A DNA stretch of 21,937 bases, from NCBI GenBank assembly GCA_020354595.1, contig CP070650.1, positions 2,375,592 to 2,397,528 on the forward strand, written 5' to 3'. The notes under the pieces were generated by a model. The model was not told the origin of the DNA. It worked only from the letters and a program-made list of their open reading frames with translations, and did not search any database. Position numbers and translations under genes: made by a program. This DNA comes from Myxococcales bacterium. Lineage in GTDB: Bacteria > Myxococcota_A > Polyangia > Polyangiales > Houyiibacteriaceae. Of the stretch, positions 1-8,047 are shown piece by piece; positions within the stretch are counted from its first letter, which is position 1, and each line of letters begins with the position of its first letter.

Positions 1-150
1 GGCGCTCCATTGAGCACCAACGAGGAGGGAAAGCCGGCCGGCTGCATGTCACCGCCCGACGATGCGGACTCCGGTCCGCTGTAAGAAAACCTGGGTCTGC
101 CCTTCGGCGAGCAGCCGGGCGGAACCCAAACGTTCTTTTCGGTCGAGTAA
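1..150 (+). pseudogene. 3' end of an MbnP-family (four-Cys, MXAN_0976-type) gene with in-frame stop
   Basis: Frame 1 is open from the window edge to a TAA at 82-84. The same frame then stays open for another 21 codons to a TAA at 148-150. The reading before the stop ends GCMSPPDDADSGPL; after it comes ENLGLPFGEQPGGTQTFFSVE-like sequence, which matches my memory of the MbnP/MXAN_0976 C-terminus on both sides of the stop (GCMS, PDD, a Cys, GPxF, GL, QTFF.VE). This family is the periplasmic copper-binding partner of MbnH-type di-heme enzymes, and such an enzyme lies 40 bases downstream. A Ser (TCC, 70-72) sits where I recall the last of the four Cys. The first TAA could be one base from TAC. Decay or sequencing error are both possible; the 5' part is outside the window. 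Confidence 0.6.
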
Positions 151-190
151 AACCTCCTCGATCGGGTGACAACCCTAATCACACCTCCAA

Positions 191-1354
191 ATGCAAACGA
201 TCCCTTATCTACTTCTTGTCTTAATCCTCGTCGGGGCCGGATGCGGCAGTAGCGACGCCGCATCCGAGCCTGAGGAATGGGTTTGGGATCTCCCGGAGGG
301 AGTCCTTCCGCCACGCGTGCCCGAAGACAACCCGATGTCGGAGGCCAAAGTGGAGCTCGGGCGCTTCCTCTTTTACGACAAGCGCCTGTCGGCCAACGAG
401 ACGCAGAGCTGCGCGAGCTGCCACCAGCAAGACCTCGCATTCACGGACGGCCTCACTCAGGCGAAAGGCTCGACCGGCGAGATCCACCCGCGAAACTCGA
501 TGATGCTCGCCAATGCTGGCTACGCAGCCTCGCTGACCTGGGCGAACGACACCCTCGAGAAGCTCGAGGAACAAGCCTTGGTGCCGATGTTCGGGGAGAT
601 GCCGGTGGAGCTCGGCATGGCTGGAGTGGATGAGGAGCTGCTCCGCCGTATGCGGGATGACGACCGCTATCCCGACATGTTTGCCTCTGCATTCCCGAAT
701 GAGGAAGATCCGATCGTCCTCGGCAACATCACGAAAGCCATCGCAGCGTTTCAGCGTCAGCTCACGAGCTTCAACTCCCCCTACGATCGCTGGACTTACG
801 ATCGGGATCGGACCGCGCTCAACGAGTCCGAGCAGCGCGGCATGGCCCTGTTCTTCGGGGAGAAGCTCGAGTGCTTTCATTGCCATGGTGGATTCCTGCT
901 GTCGCAAGCATCGGACCACGAACAGAACACGTTCGACCAGAAGTCCTTCATGAACAACGGCCTCTACAACCTGGACGAGGATGGAAGCTATCCAACGGGC
1001 AACCAAGGGCTCTACGATCTCTCCTTCGAGCCAGTGGATAAGGGCCGATTCAAGCCCCCGAGCCTTCGCAACATCGCGGTCACGGCGCCCTACATGCACG
1101 ACGGCTCGATCGCGACGCTCGAGGAGGTGATCGATCACTACGCGCGCGGGGGTCGGCTCGTGCCCGAGGGCACGGTGATCAAAGGTCAAGATGTCTCCGG
1201 CGATGGGCGAGACAATCCGAACAAAAGCGCGTTCATCAAAGGCTTCGAGCTCACCGACCAGGAGCGCGAGGACGTCCTCGCGTTTCTGAGAGCGTTGACC
1301 GACGAGGAGTTCCTCACGAACCCCGTGAACAGCGATCCGTTCGTCGAAGAATAG
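191..1354 (+). CDS. MbnH-like di-heme enzyme, MXAN_0977 family (di-heme cytochrome c peroxidase superfamily)
   Basis: A 387-residue exported di-heme protein. Residues 1-17 form a hydrophobic signal ending VGAG before Cys18, so it is probably a lipoprotein. The c-type heme sites are CASCH (74-78) and CFHCH (228-232). The stretch WDLPEGVLPPRVPEDNPMS with KVELGRFLFYDKRLS (about 32-66) and the later PSLRNIAVTAPYMHDGS (290-306) are typical of the MXAN_0977/MbnH branch rather than classical CcpA. Characterised MbnH oxidises a tryptophan of its partner MbnP to kynurenine, creating a copper site. The same job is inferred here because an MbnP-like gene end lies just upstream on the same strand. No methanobactin precursor gene is visible, so the role is probably general periplasmic copper handling. 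No good Shine-Dalgarno precedes the ATG. The stop is 2 bases from the convergent murB stop. Confidence 0.9.
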   Translation: MQTIPYLLLVLILVGAGCGSSDAASEPEEWVWDLPEGVLPPRVPEDNPMSEAKVELGRFLFYDKRLSANETQSCASCHQQDLAFTDGLTQAKGSTGEIHPRNSMMLANAGYAASLTWANDTLEKLEEQALVPMFGEMPVELGMAGVDEELLRRMRDDDRYPDMFASAFPNEEDPIVLGNITKAIAAFQRQLTSFNSPYDRWTYDRDRTALNESEQRGMALFFGEKLECFHCHGGFLLSQASDHEQNTFDQKSFMNNGLYNLDEDGSYPTGNQGLYDLSFEPVDKGRFKPPSLRNIAVTAPYMHDGSIATLEEVIDHYARGGRLVPEGTVIKGQDVSGDGRDNPNKSAFIKGFELTDQEREDVLAFLRALTDEEFLTNPVNSDPFVEE

Positions 1355-1356
1355 AG

Positions 1357-2403
1357 CTACTGGAGAAGCCTGGGCTCGCGCTCTAGGTCCACTCCGAAAC
1401 GGTCCCGGACCCGAGCTCTGATTTCCTCGGCAAAGGCGAGAAGCTCGGCGGTGGTCCCTCCGCCATGATGCACGAGCGCCAGGGCGTGATTGGTGGATAC
1501 CCCGATCGCACCGCGACGCGTGCCTTTTGCGATGCCCGCCTTCTCGATCAACCAGCCTGCCGCGAGCTTCGTCCGGCCCTCTTGCGCCGGGTAGCGAGGT
1601 ACCTCGGACGCGGTGGTGACGAGCCCCTCGTCGACCGCGCGCTCCACGAGGGTCTCTGCTTGGTTCGTGGGAACGACCGGGTTCAGAAAGAAGGAACCCG
1701 CGCTTCGGTGATTTGCATCTCCTCGGTCGAGAACCATGGACTTTCGTTTCCGCAGCTCGAGCACGGCGCGTCGGACGTCGCCGAGTGAGGCGTGTGCGGC
1801 GACGTTGTCTTGGAGCTCGGCGTATCGAATGCTCGGAGGACCGTCCGGACGCAACGCGAAGTCGACCCCGGTCACGACGAATCGGTCGGGATGGCGCTTG
1901 AAAACGCTGTTCCGATAGTCGAGCTCGCACTCCGAAGGATTGAGCTCCTCGGCTTCGAGAGTGTCGCGCCGAACGACGCGCACGCGGTCGATGACGCCGG
2001 CGACTTCCTGTCCATACGCTCCGACATTCTGAATCGGCGTCGCGCCGGTCGAGCCCGGGATTCCGGTGAGGCATTCGACGCCGGCCCACCCGCGGAACAC
2101 CGCGCCGTCGACCACGTCTTCCCATGGGACGCCGGCGCCGGCTTGGATCAGGCCGCCATCTCGGAACGTCAGGTCGCTCATTCCGAGCTGGACCACGAGA
2201 CCGTCGTAGCCTTCGTCGGGCACGATGAGATTCGACCCTCCCCCGAGAATGGCTACGGGGCAGTCTCGAGCCGTGGCCCAGTGGAGCGCGTCGATGAGCG
2301 CAGGCTCGCTTTGCACGCGAACGAAGTGCTTGGCAGCGCCACCGAGCTCCAAGGTCGTGAGCGGAGCGAGCGGAACGTTGCGCTGAATGTCGAGCGTGTT
2401 CAT
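1357..2403 (-). CDS. murB: UDP-N-acetylenolpyruvoylglucosamine reductase
   Basis: MurB, 348 residues, uses FAD and NADPH to reduce UDP-GlcNAc-enolpyruvate to UDP-MurNAc in cytoplasmic peptidoglycan precursor synthesis. The FAD-binding part shows LELGGAAKHF (18-27) and the AILGGGSNLIVPDEG loop (51-65), then TGIPGSTGATPIQNVGAYGQE (113-133). The proton-donating Ser is in AGSFFLNPVV (Ser237), and the late catalytic Glu is in EREPRLLQ (Glu342). The YRNSVFKRHPDRFVV segment (163-177) and the length fit the type I enzyme of E. coli rather than the shorter type II. The ATG directly abuts the serS stop, so the two genes are probably cotranscribed and murB may rely on translational coupling, as no clear ribosome site is seen. 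Other cell-wall genes are absent from the window. Confidence 0.96.
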   Translation of the reverse strand: MNTLDIQRNVPLAPLTTLELGGAAKHFVRVQSEPALIDALHWATARDCPVAILGGGSNLIVPDEGYDGLVVQLGMSDLTFRDGGLIQAGAGVPWEDVVDGAVFRGWAGVECLTGIPGSTGATPIQNVGAYGQEVAGVIDRVRVVRRDTLEAEELNPSECELDYRNSVFKRHPDRFVVTGVDFALRPDGPPSIRYAELQDNVAAHASLGDVRRAVLELRKRKSMVLDRGDANHRSAGSFFLNPVVPTNQAETLVERAVDEGLVTTASEVPRYPAQEGRTKLAAGWLIEKAGIAKGTRRGAIGVSTNHALALVHHGGGTTAELLAFAEEIRARVRDRFGVDLEREPRLLQ

Positions 2404-3726
2404 TTAAGGTGGCAGGATGCGTTCGATGCCGCCCATGTAAGGCACCAACGCCTCAGGCACGTTCACGCTTCCATCGGACTGCTGGTTCTGCTCGAGAATC
2501 GCAACCAGCGTGCGGCCGATCGCGAGCCCCGAGCCGTTGAGCGTGTGAAGGAGCTGCGGCTTCCCTTTGGGCTCGGGACGGAAGCGGGCCTTCATACGAC
2601 GCGCTTGGAAATCCCCGAACCACGAGCAGCTCGAGATCTCGCGGTAGGTGTTCTGCGCCGGCAGCCACACCTCGAGATCGTAGGATTTCTGCGCGGCAAA
2701 CCCCATGTCGCCGGCGCAGAGTTGTACGACCCGATAGTGAAGGCCGAGTCTTTGTAAGATCGTCTCCGCGTGTGTGGTGAGCTTGTCGAGCTCCGCGTCG
2801 CCCCGGTCCGGATGGCAGAAACGGACCAGCTCGACCTTGTCGAACTGGTGGACCCTGATCATGCCGCGGGTGTCTTTGCCGTAGCTTCCCGCTTCGCTCC
2901 GAAAACACGCGGTGTACCCCGTGTAGGTCAGCGGGAGCTGGGCCTCGGAGATGATCTCGCCCGCGTGTAGATTCGTGATGGGGACCTCGGCCGTCGGAAC
3001 GAGGAACAAGTCGTGCCCTTGCAAGTCGGCCTCCGCCTCCCAGTCCTCATCTTTGGCGATGCGGAACGCCTCGCGGGCGAACTTCGGCAGCTGGCCCGTG
3101 CCGCGCATCGCGCTGTCTTTGACCAGCACGGGCGGCCAGACCTCCTCGTAACCGTGCTCGGAGGTGTGCACGTCGAGCATGAGCTGCATCAGTGCGCGAT
3201 TGAGGCGGGAGCCGAGGCCTTTGAGGACGACGAATCGTGAGCCGCTGATCTTCGCTGCGCGCTCGAAGTCGAGGATCCCGAGCGCCGTCCCGATCTCGAC
3301 GTGATCTCGAACGCCGAACTCGAACGACGGCTTGTCGCCCCATACGCGCCGCTCGACATTGTCGGCTTCGCTGAGCCCGTCCGGCGTGTCGGCGTGCGGC
3401 AGGTTCGGAAGATTCAGCAGGATGCTCTCGAGCTCGCCTTCGACCTCGGCTTGGCGTGACTCGCCCTGCTTGATCTGCTCGCCGAGGGCGCGAAGTTGCT
3501 CACGCTTGGCCTGAAACTCTTCGGACTTCTTGTCGACCACGCGGCCCATGGCTTGGCTCGCCTCGTTGCGCCGTTGGCGCAGCGCGTCGACGCTGGTGAT
3601 GATGCTCCGACGCTCTTCGGCGAGGGACCCGAGCCGGTCGAGCAGGTCGGCGTCGGCAAAGCCGCGACGCGCGAGGGCCGCCTTCACATCGGCCAGGTTT
3701 TCGCTGACATGGCGGAGGTCCAGCAT
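2404..3726 (-). CDS. serS: Seryl-tRNA synthetase
   Basis: A 440-residue class II synthetase that charges tRNA-Ser with serine (and would charge tRNA-Sec if present). The N-terminal part (about 30-105) is the heptad-rich antiparallel coiled-coil arm that grips the long variable arm of tRNA-Ser. The catalytic core shows the serine-binding TAE (245-247), motif 2 around CFRSEAGSYGKDTRGMIR (274-291) and motif 3 NGSGLAIGRTLVAILEQNQ (397-415). Length is normal for the bacterial enzyme. It is the first gene of a two-gene unit with murB. The 80-base gap to the divergent phosphoesterase gene must hold its promoter, but no convincing -35/-10 pair or strong Shine-Dalgarno is visible there. No tRNA gene is seen nearby. 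Confidence 0.97.
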   Translation of the reverse strand: MLDLRHVSENLADVKAALARRGFADADLLDRLGSLAEERRSIITSVDALRQRRNEASQAMGRVVDKKSEEFQAKREQLRALGEQIKQGESRQAEVEGELESILLNLPNLPHADTPDGLSEADNVERRVWGDKPSFEFGVRDHVEIGTALGILDFERAAKISGSRFVVLKGLGSRLNRALMQLMLDVHTSEHGYEEVWPPVLVKDSAMRGTGQLPKFAREAFRIAKDEDWEAEADLQGHDLFLVPTAEVPITNLHAGEIISEAQLPLTYTGYTACFRSEAGSYGKDTRGMIRVHQFDKVELVRFCHPDRGDAELDKLTTHAETILQRLGLHYRVVQLCAGDMGFAAQKSYDLEVWLPAQNTYREISSCSWFGDFQARRMKARFRPEPKGKPQLLHTLNGSGLAIGRTLVAILEQNQQSDGSVNVPEALVPYMGGIERILPP

Positions 3727-3806
3727 GGGAGCGGTCTACAACACGAGGGCGCGGAGCACCAGCCGCACGCTTCTTGGCGTGGCAGTGCAAAAGCCTCTAA
3801 GTTGGG

Positions 3807-4478
3807 GTGGTGATCAGCACGGCCAGGGTCGGCCGAGTGGGCGTCGTCGGCGACGTTCACTGCGAGTCCGAAACGCTCAGTCGAGTGCTCGATGCATTGG
3901 AAACGATGAACGTCGACGCGGTCTTGTGCGTGGGCGATCTCGTCGACGGCCCCGGCGACGCCGACGCCACGCTCGCCTTGTTGGCGAACCGAGACGTGCA
4001 GTGCGTCGCCGGCAACCACGAACGCTGGCTCCTCGACGGCGAACGGCGGGACGTCGAGGATGCGACCGACGCGGTCAACGAAGCGTCGGAAGCGTTCCTC
4101 CGGAGGCTGCCGAGGATCAGGCTCTACGAGAGCTCCGTCGGTCGGGTGATGCTCTGCCATGGCGTCGGCGAAGATGACGAAGCGTGGCTGCGTCCCGACA
4201 CCCGCGGGTACGCGTTGCAGGACATTCCCACCCTGCGCGAGCTCATGCTCGACGACCACTTCCAGTACATGATCGGGGGCCACACCCACGAACGCATGGT
4301 CCGGGTCTTCCCCGGCCTAACCGTCGTGAACGCGGGCACGATCCATCGCAAAGACGAGCAAACCTTCACGGTGATCGATTTCGACGCAGAAACGGTAGCT
4401 TTCCACTCGGCCGCCGAGGCGGATACGGGCAGACTGATCGAGGAAGTCGACCTCCCCCCGCCGGGCCCGGTGGAATAG
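3807..4478 (+). CDS. Calcineurin-like metallophosphoesterase (YfcE/MJ0936-like)
   Basis: A 223-residue cytoplasmic protein of the binuclear-metal phosphoesterase fold. All metal-ligand motifs are present in order: GDVH (15-18), GDLVDG (43-48), GNHE (69-72), CHG (117-119) and GGHTHE (157-162), followed by VVNAGTIH (173-180). The small size and the GGHTH ending fit the YfcE/MJ0936 group, whose members hydrolyse phosphodiesters; the natural substrate cannot be told from sequence. It starts at GTG; two GTG codons are adjacent (3807 and 3810), and either could be used because the ribosome site is weak. The gene stands alone between the divergent serS and the convergent ABC permease. Its stop codon runs into the left arm of a long inverted repeat that likely ends its transcript. 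Confidence 0.88.
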   Translation: MVISTARVGRVGVVGDVHCESETLSRVLDALETMNVDAVLCVGDLVDGPGDADATLALLANRDVQCVAGNHERWLLDGERRDVEDATDAVNEASEAFLRRLPRIRLYESSVGRVMLCHGVGEDDEAWLRPDTRGYALQDIPTLRELMLDDHFQYMIGGHTHERMVRVFPGLTVVNAGTIHRKDEQTFTVIDFDAETVAFHSAAEADTGRLIEEVDLPPPGPVE

Positions 4479-4637
4479 CGGTTTAGTAGTACCACCCGCC
4501 CACCCCCGCCCGTAGTCCTCCCTGCCGCGCGCTTCGCGCTTGGCGGCGCCGTCGGCGCCGGCAAGCCCCGAGCGAAGCGATGGGGCGCGCAGGGAGGATT
4601 ACGGGTGGGGGTGGGCGGGTGGTATTACTAAACCGCT
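4477..4637. repeat. 161-bp long inverted repeat between convergent genes
   Basis: The left arm (4477-4525) and right arm (4589-4637) are 49 bases each and complementary apart from three positions. At all three the left arm has G opposite T in the right arm, so RNA read from the plus strand would pair along the whole 49 bp with three G-U wobbles. The 63-base middle is GC-rich and self-complementary too, including a cggcgccg...cggcgccg hairpin near 4542-4561. The element overlaps the last two bases of the phosphoesterase stop codon and ends 26 bases from the permease stop. A role as a bidirectional transcript end or RNA stabiliser is inferred; it has no T-tract like a standard intrinsic terminator. 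A second, partial copy lies at 6960-7012. It could also be a REP/MITE-like mobile palindrome. Confidence 0.9.
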
Positions 4638-4663
4638 CGAGCTCTTGCGCTCACTCGCGCTCT

Positions 4664-5932
4664 TTACCGCGCCTGCCGCCACAGCTCTGCGAGCGATGGC
4701 CTCGATCCGGTCAGTAGAAATCCGACCCGGAACAGGCGCGCGCCGACGCGAATCGAGAGCCACGTCGAGATCACGAGCACCGCGACGGCTCCCGCGACCT
4801 CCCACCACGCCACACCGGATGCGTCGACGGCCAAGCGAATGATGACGGTGAGTGGCGAGGTGAATGGGATCCAGGTCATCACTTGGCCGAGGATCCCGTT
4901 TGGGTCTTCGAGGAGGACCACCAGGACCATCAGCGGCAAGATCGCCAACATCGCCCAACCCATGGTGAGCTTCTGGCTTTCCGCGGCGTTGGCGCCGAGC
5001 GCCGCAGTCGCGAGCATCAGGCTGCCCAAGAACAGATAGCCGAGCACGAAGAGGAACGGCGAAACGAGGAGCGCCACCCACGGGACCGACACCACCGCGG
5101 AAAGCGCGGCCGAGGCGGTGAGCGCAACGAAGACCACCATCGAAGTCCAGGCTGCAAATTGCACCAAGCCGGCAGCGCCCAAACCGAACAGCTTCCCTGC
5201 GAGGATCTCTTCGGGCGTCACCGAGGAAAGAAGCACTTCGACGATCTTGCTCTCCTTGTCCGTAGAGACGGTTTGAACGAGGTAGCCCGAGGCGCTTAGA
5301 AGCGCGGTGAGCAACAGAATGCCGAGGAAGAGTGGAATCGTCGTACGCACCAAGAGATCGAGTGCTTCGTCGACGCCGACGACCTCGGCGCCTTCGGGGC
5401 CGAGGCGGGCTCGAACGAAGTGAGCCGGAGAGATCACCCGCTCCTCCACGTCTTGGCCGAGGCGCCCGTCGAGAAGTGATCGTCTCAAGAGCGACCGCAG
5501 CAGCGGCTCGACGGTGGTGCCCCGCATGCTGAGCAGGGGAGTCTTTTCCGATTGAATGGCGCGGACATTGCCGCTCTTCAGGTAGTCTCTCTCGACGACG
5601 TAGAGCGCGCGAAGACGGCCGGATTCGAGATCTTCGGTCGCCGTGGCCCGCTCCGCGTAGAGCACGACGTCACTCTCCTCGAAGGTCCAGACTCGTGCGC
5701 CTTGCTTTTCCTCGAACATCGAACGATCGACTACGCCTGCTTCGTCGACGAGGCCGAACGCAGAGCTTTCCTCGGCGCGCTGCGTCAGGAAGTATGTCTG
5801 CACGCCGAGGACCGTGCCGGACACCGCCGCCAAGAAGAGCGGCAACCCAAAGGTCGCAATCAGGTACGACCAACGCTTGACGACCGCCAAGAATTCGAAG
5901 CGCGCGACCGCCGCGATTCGTTTGGTCCGCAT
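4664..5932 (-). CDS. ABC-2 family export permease (NatB-like)
   Basis: A 422-residue inner-membrane protein. One membrane helix lies near the N-terminus (about 22-48), then a soluble extracytoplasmic domain of about 140 residues, then a cluster of five or so hydrophobic helices between 192 and 395. The sequence DKESKIVEVLLSSVTPEEILAGK (225-247) is the cytoplasmic loop characteristic of the ABC2_membrane_3/NatB group, which couples to the ATPase. The gene begins 3 bases after the stop of the ATPase gene, so the two form one exporter operon. NatAB exports Na+ in Bacillus, but the family also includes exporters of other small molecules and peptides, and the substrate here is unknown. The transcript would run into the inverted repeat at 4477-4637. 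Confidence 0.88.
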   Translation of the reverse strand: MRTKRIAAVARFEFLAVVKRWSYLIATFGLPLFLAAVSGTVLGVQTYFLTQRAEESSAFGLVDEAGVVDRSMFEEKQGARVWTFEESDVVLYAERATATEDLESGRLRALYVVERDYLKSGNVRAIQSEKTPLLSMRGTTVEPLLRSLLRRSLLDGRLGQDVEERVISPAHFVRARLGPEGAEVVGVDEALDLLVRTTIPLFLGILLLTALLSASGYLVQTVSTDKESKIVEVLLSSVTPEEILAGKLFGLGAAGLVQFAAWTSMVVFVALTASAALSAVVSVPWVALLVSPFLFVLGYLFLGSLMLATAALGANAAESQKLTMGWAMLAILPLMVLVVLLEDPNGILGQVMTWIPFTSPLTVIIRLAVDASGVAWWEVAGAVAVLVISTWLSIRVGARLFRVGFLLTGSRPSLAELWRQAR

Positions 5933-5935
5933 GCG

Positions 5936-6826
<891 letters not shown>

Positions 6827-6959
6827 GCTGGAAGTGTATCGGGCGCAGTGGGGCGGGCGCCACTGCCGTGCCTCTCTTGGAGGCGCACCGCAAGGCTGGA
6901 AGCCGGCAGGCGGCAGCGCGAGCCCGAAGGGCGAAGCCCGGCGCGAATGCGCCGCCAAG

Positions 6960-7012
6960 CCCAAGCGAAGCGCAGGGCGCGGAGGGAGGATTACGGGTGG
7001 GGGTGGGCGGGT
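6960..7012. repeat. Partial copy of the palindromic repeat element
   Basis: Bases 6983-7012 are identical to 4591-4620, the core of the right arm of the large inverted repeat. The preceding bases (about 6960-6982, containing aagcgaagcgcagggcgcg) also resemble the corresponding stretch before 4591. The matching left arm is missing, so this copy cannot form the long helix. It lies 9 bases beyond the mutY stop and occupies the same position relative to that gene's end as the full copy does to the phosphoesterase. The rest of the 195-base spacer (6827-7021) holds only short GC-rich hairpins, for example gcagtgg...ccactgc at 6845-6866. Confidence 0.8.
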
Positions 7013-7021
7013 CGGTTCGTA

Positions 7022-8047
7022 TTAAAACGCGACTGCGAGCACCTTGAGCATCAACCTGGAGACGCCAACGCGATCGAGCTCATCCGGCGAGAACGCCTTG
7101 TGCGAGTGCGTCTCCACGCCGTTCGCACCCGTCGCCCGATACACGTCGATGCATAGCCGCCGATGCGACAACACGTGTTCGATTTCCCCGACCGGCTCCG
7201 TTCGCAGTCGCGCCCGCAACCCAGCGGCTCGTAGCGCGTCGCGCGGCGTCCCTTCGATCATCGGAACGCCCCAGAGCCCACCGAACAGCGCCTTGTCACC
7301 CTTGTTCATCCATACCTTTCGATCCGCACCCCGGCCCGAGGTCGCAACGACCGCGGCGAGCTTCAGCTCGCGTGGTGCCTTGCGGGCTTTGGCGACGGGG
7401 AGCGCGTCGACCTCGCCTTGCGCGAACGCGGCGCACCCTTCCGAGAGGGGGCACGACTCGCACTTGGGCTGCCGCGGCGTGCACACCGTGGCGCCGAGCT
7501 CCATCAAGGCCTGATTGAAGTCACCGGGTCGCTCGCTCGGGATCAGGCGGGCCGCTTCTTCCCACAACCGCTTGGTCGTGACCGCTGCGCCCGTTGGCGT
7601 GTCGATGCGCAGCAGCCGCGCCAACACGCGGGTGACGTTTCCGTCTACGACGGGCTCGGGTTTTCCGAAAGCGATGCTCCCGATGGCGCCGGCCGTATAG
7701 CGCCCGATACCGGGTAGGGCGCGCCGGGCTTCGGCGTCTTCGGGAACCACGCCGTCGTATTGGGCCACAACCTCCCGTACACCGGCGTGCAGCATGCGCG
7801 CGCGCCGATAGTAGCCGAGGCCGCTCCAGTGGGAGAGGACCGCATCTTCGTCGGCATCGGCAAGGGCTCGCGCGGTCGGGAAGCTCCGGACAAACCGCTC
7901 GTAGTATGGGATCACCGTGTCGACGCGAGTCTGTTGAAGCATGACCTCGGATACCCAGACCGCGTACGGGTCCGTGGTCGCGCGCCACGGAAGATCGCGG
8001 GCGGACTCGTCGTACCAACTCAGGAGCCTCTGCTGGAGCTCTGCCAT
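7022..8047 (-). CDS. mutY: A/G-specific adenine DNA glycosylase
   Basis: MutY, 341 residues, removes adenine mispaired with 8-oxoguanine. The catalytic Glu is in SEVMLQQT (Glu34). The helix-hairpin-helix LPGIGRYTAGAIGS (111-124) is followed by the catalytic Asp in VVDGNVTRVLAR (Asp135). The [4Fe-4S] ligands are Cys189, Cys196, Cys199 and Cys205 in the expected C-x6-C-x2-C-x5-C spacing. The C-terminal 120 residues form the NUDIX-like domain that recognises 8-oxoG, ending in a degenerate SHRRLCIDVYRATG-type segment. Length is normal. Its ATG directly abuts the E2 stop, so it is the last gene of the dehydrogenase operon. This is an unusual neighbour for a repair enzyme and is probably a matter of transcription only. 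Confidence 0.96.
   Translation of the reverse strand: MAELQQRLLSWYDESARDLPWRATTDPYAVWVSEVMLQQTRVDTVIPYYERFVRSFPTARALADADEDAVLSHWSGLGYYRRARMLHAGVREVVAQYDGVVPEDAEARRALPGIGRYTAGAIGSIAFGKPEPVVDGNVTRVLARLLRIDTPTGAAVTTKRLWEEAARLIPSERPGDFNQALMELGATVCTPRQPKCESCPLSEGCAAFAQGEVDALPVAKARKAPRELKLAAVVATSGRGADRKVWMNKGDKALFGGLWGVPMIEGTPRDALRAAGLRARLRTEPVGEIEHVLSHRRLCIDVYRATGANGVETHSHKAFSPDELDRVGVSRLMLKVLAVAF

Noticed and set aside
221..2125. Long minus-strand open frame across the di-heme gene and murB
   Set aside because: Antisense to one clear gene and out of frame with another; Arg-rich composition typical of high-GC shadow frames and no domain.
6827..6964. Upstream extension of the ABC ATPase by 46 residues
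   Set aside because: Falls in GC-rich spacer and repeat sequence; the family starts at the GTG at 6824-6826.
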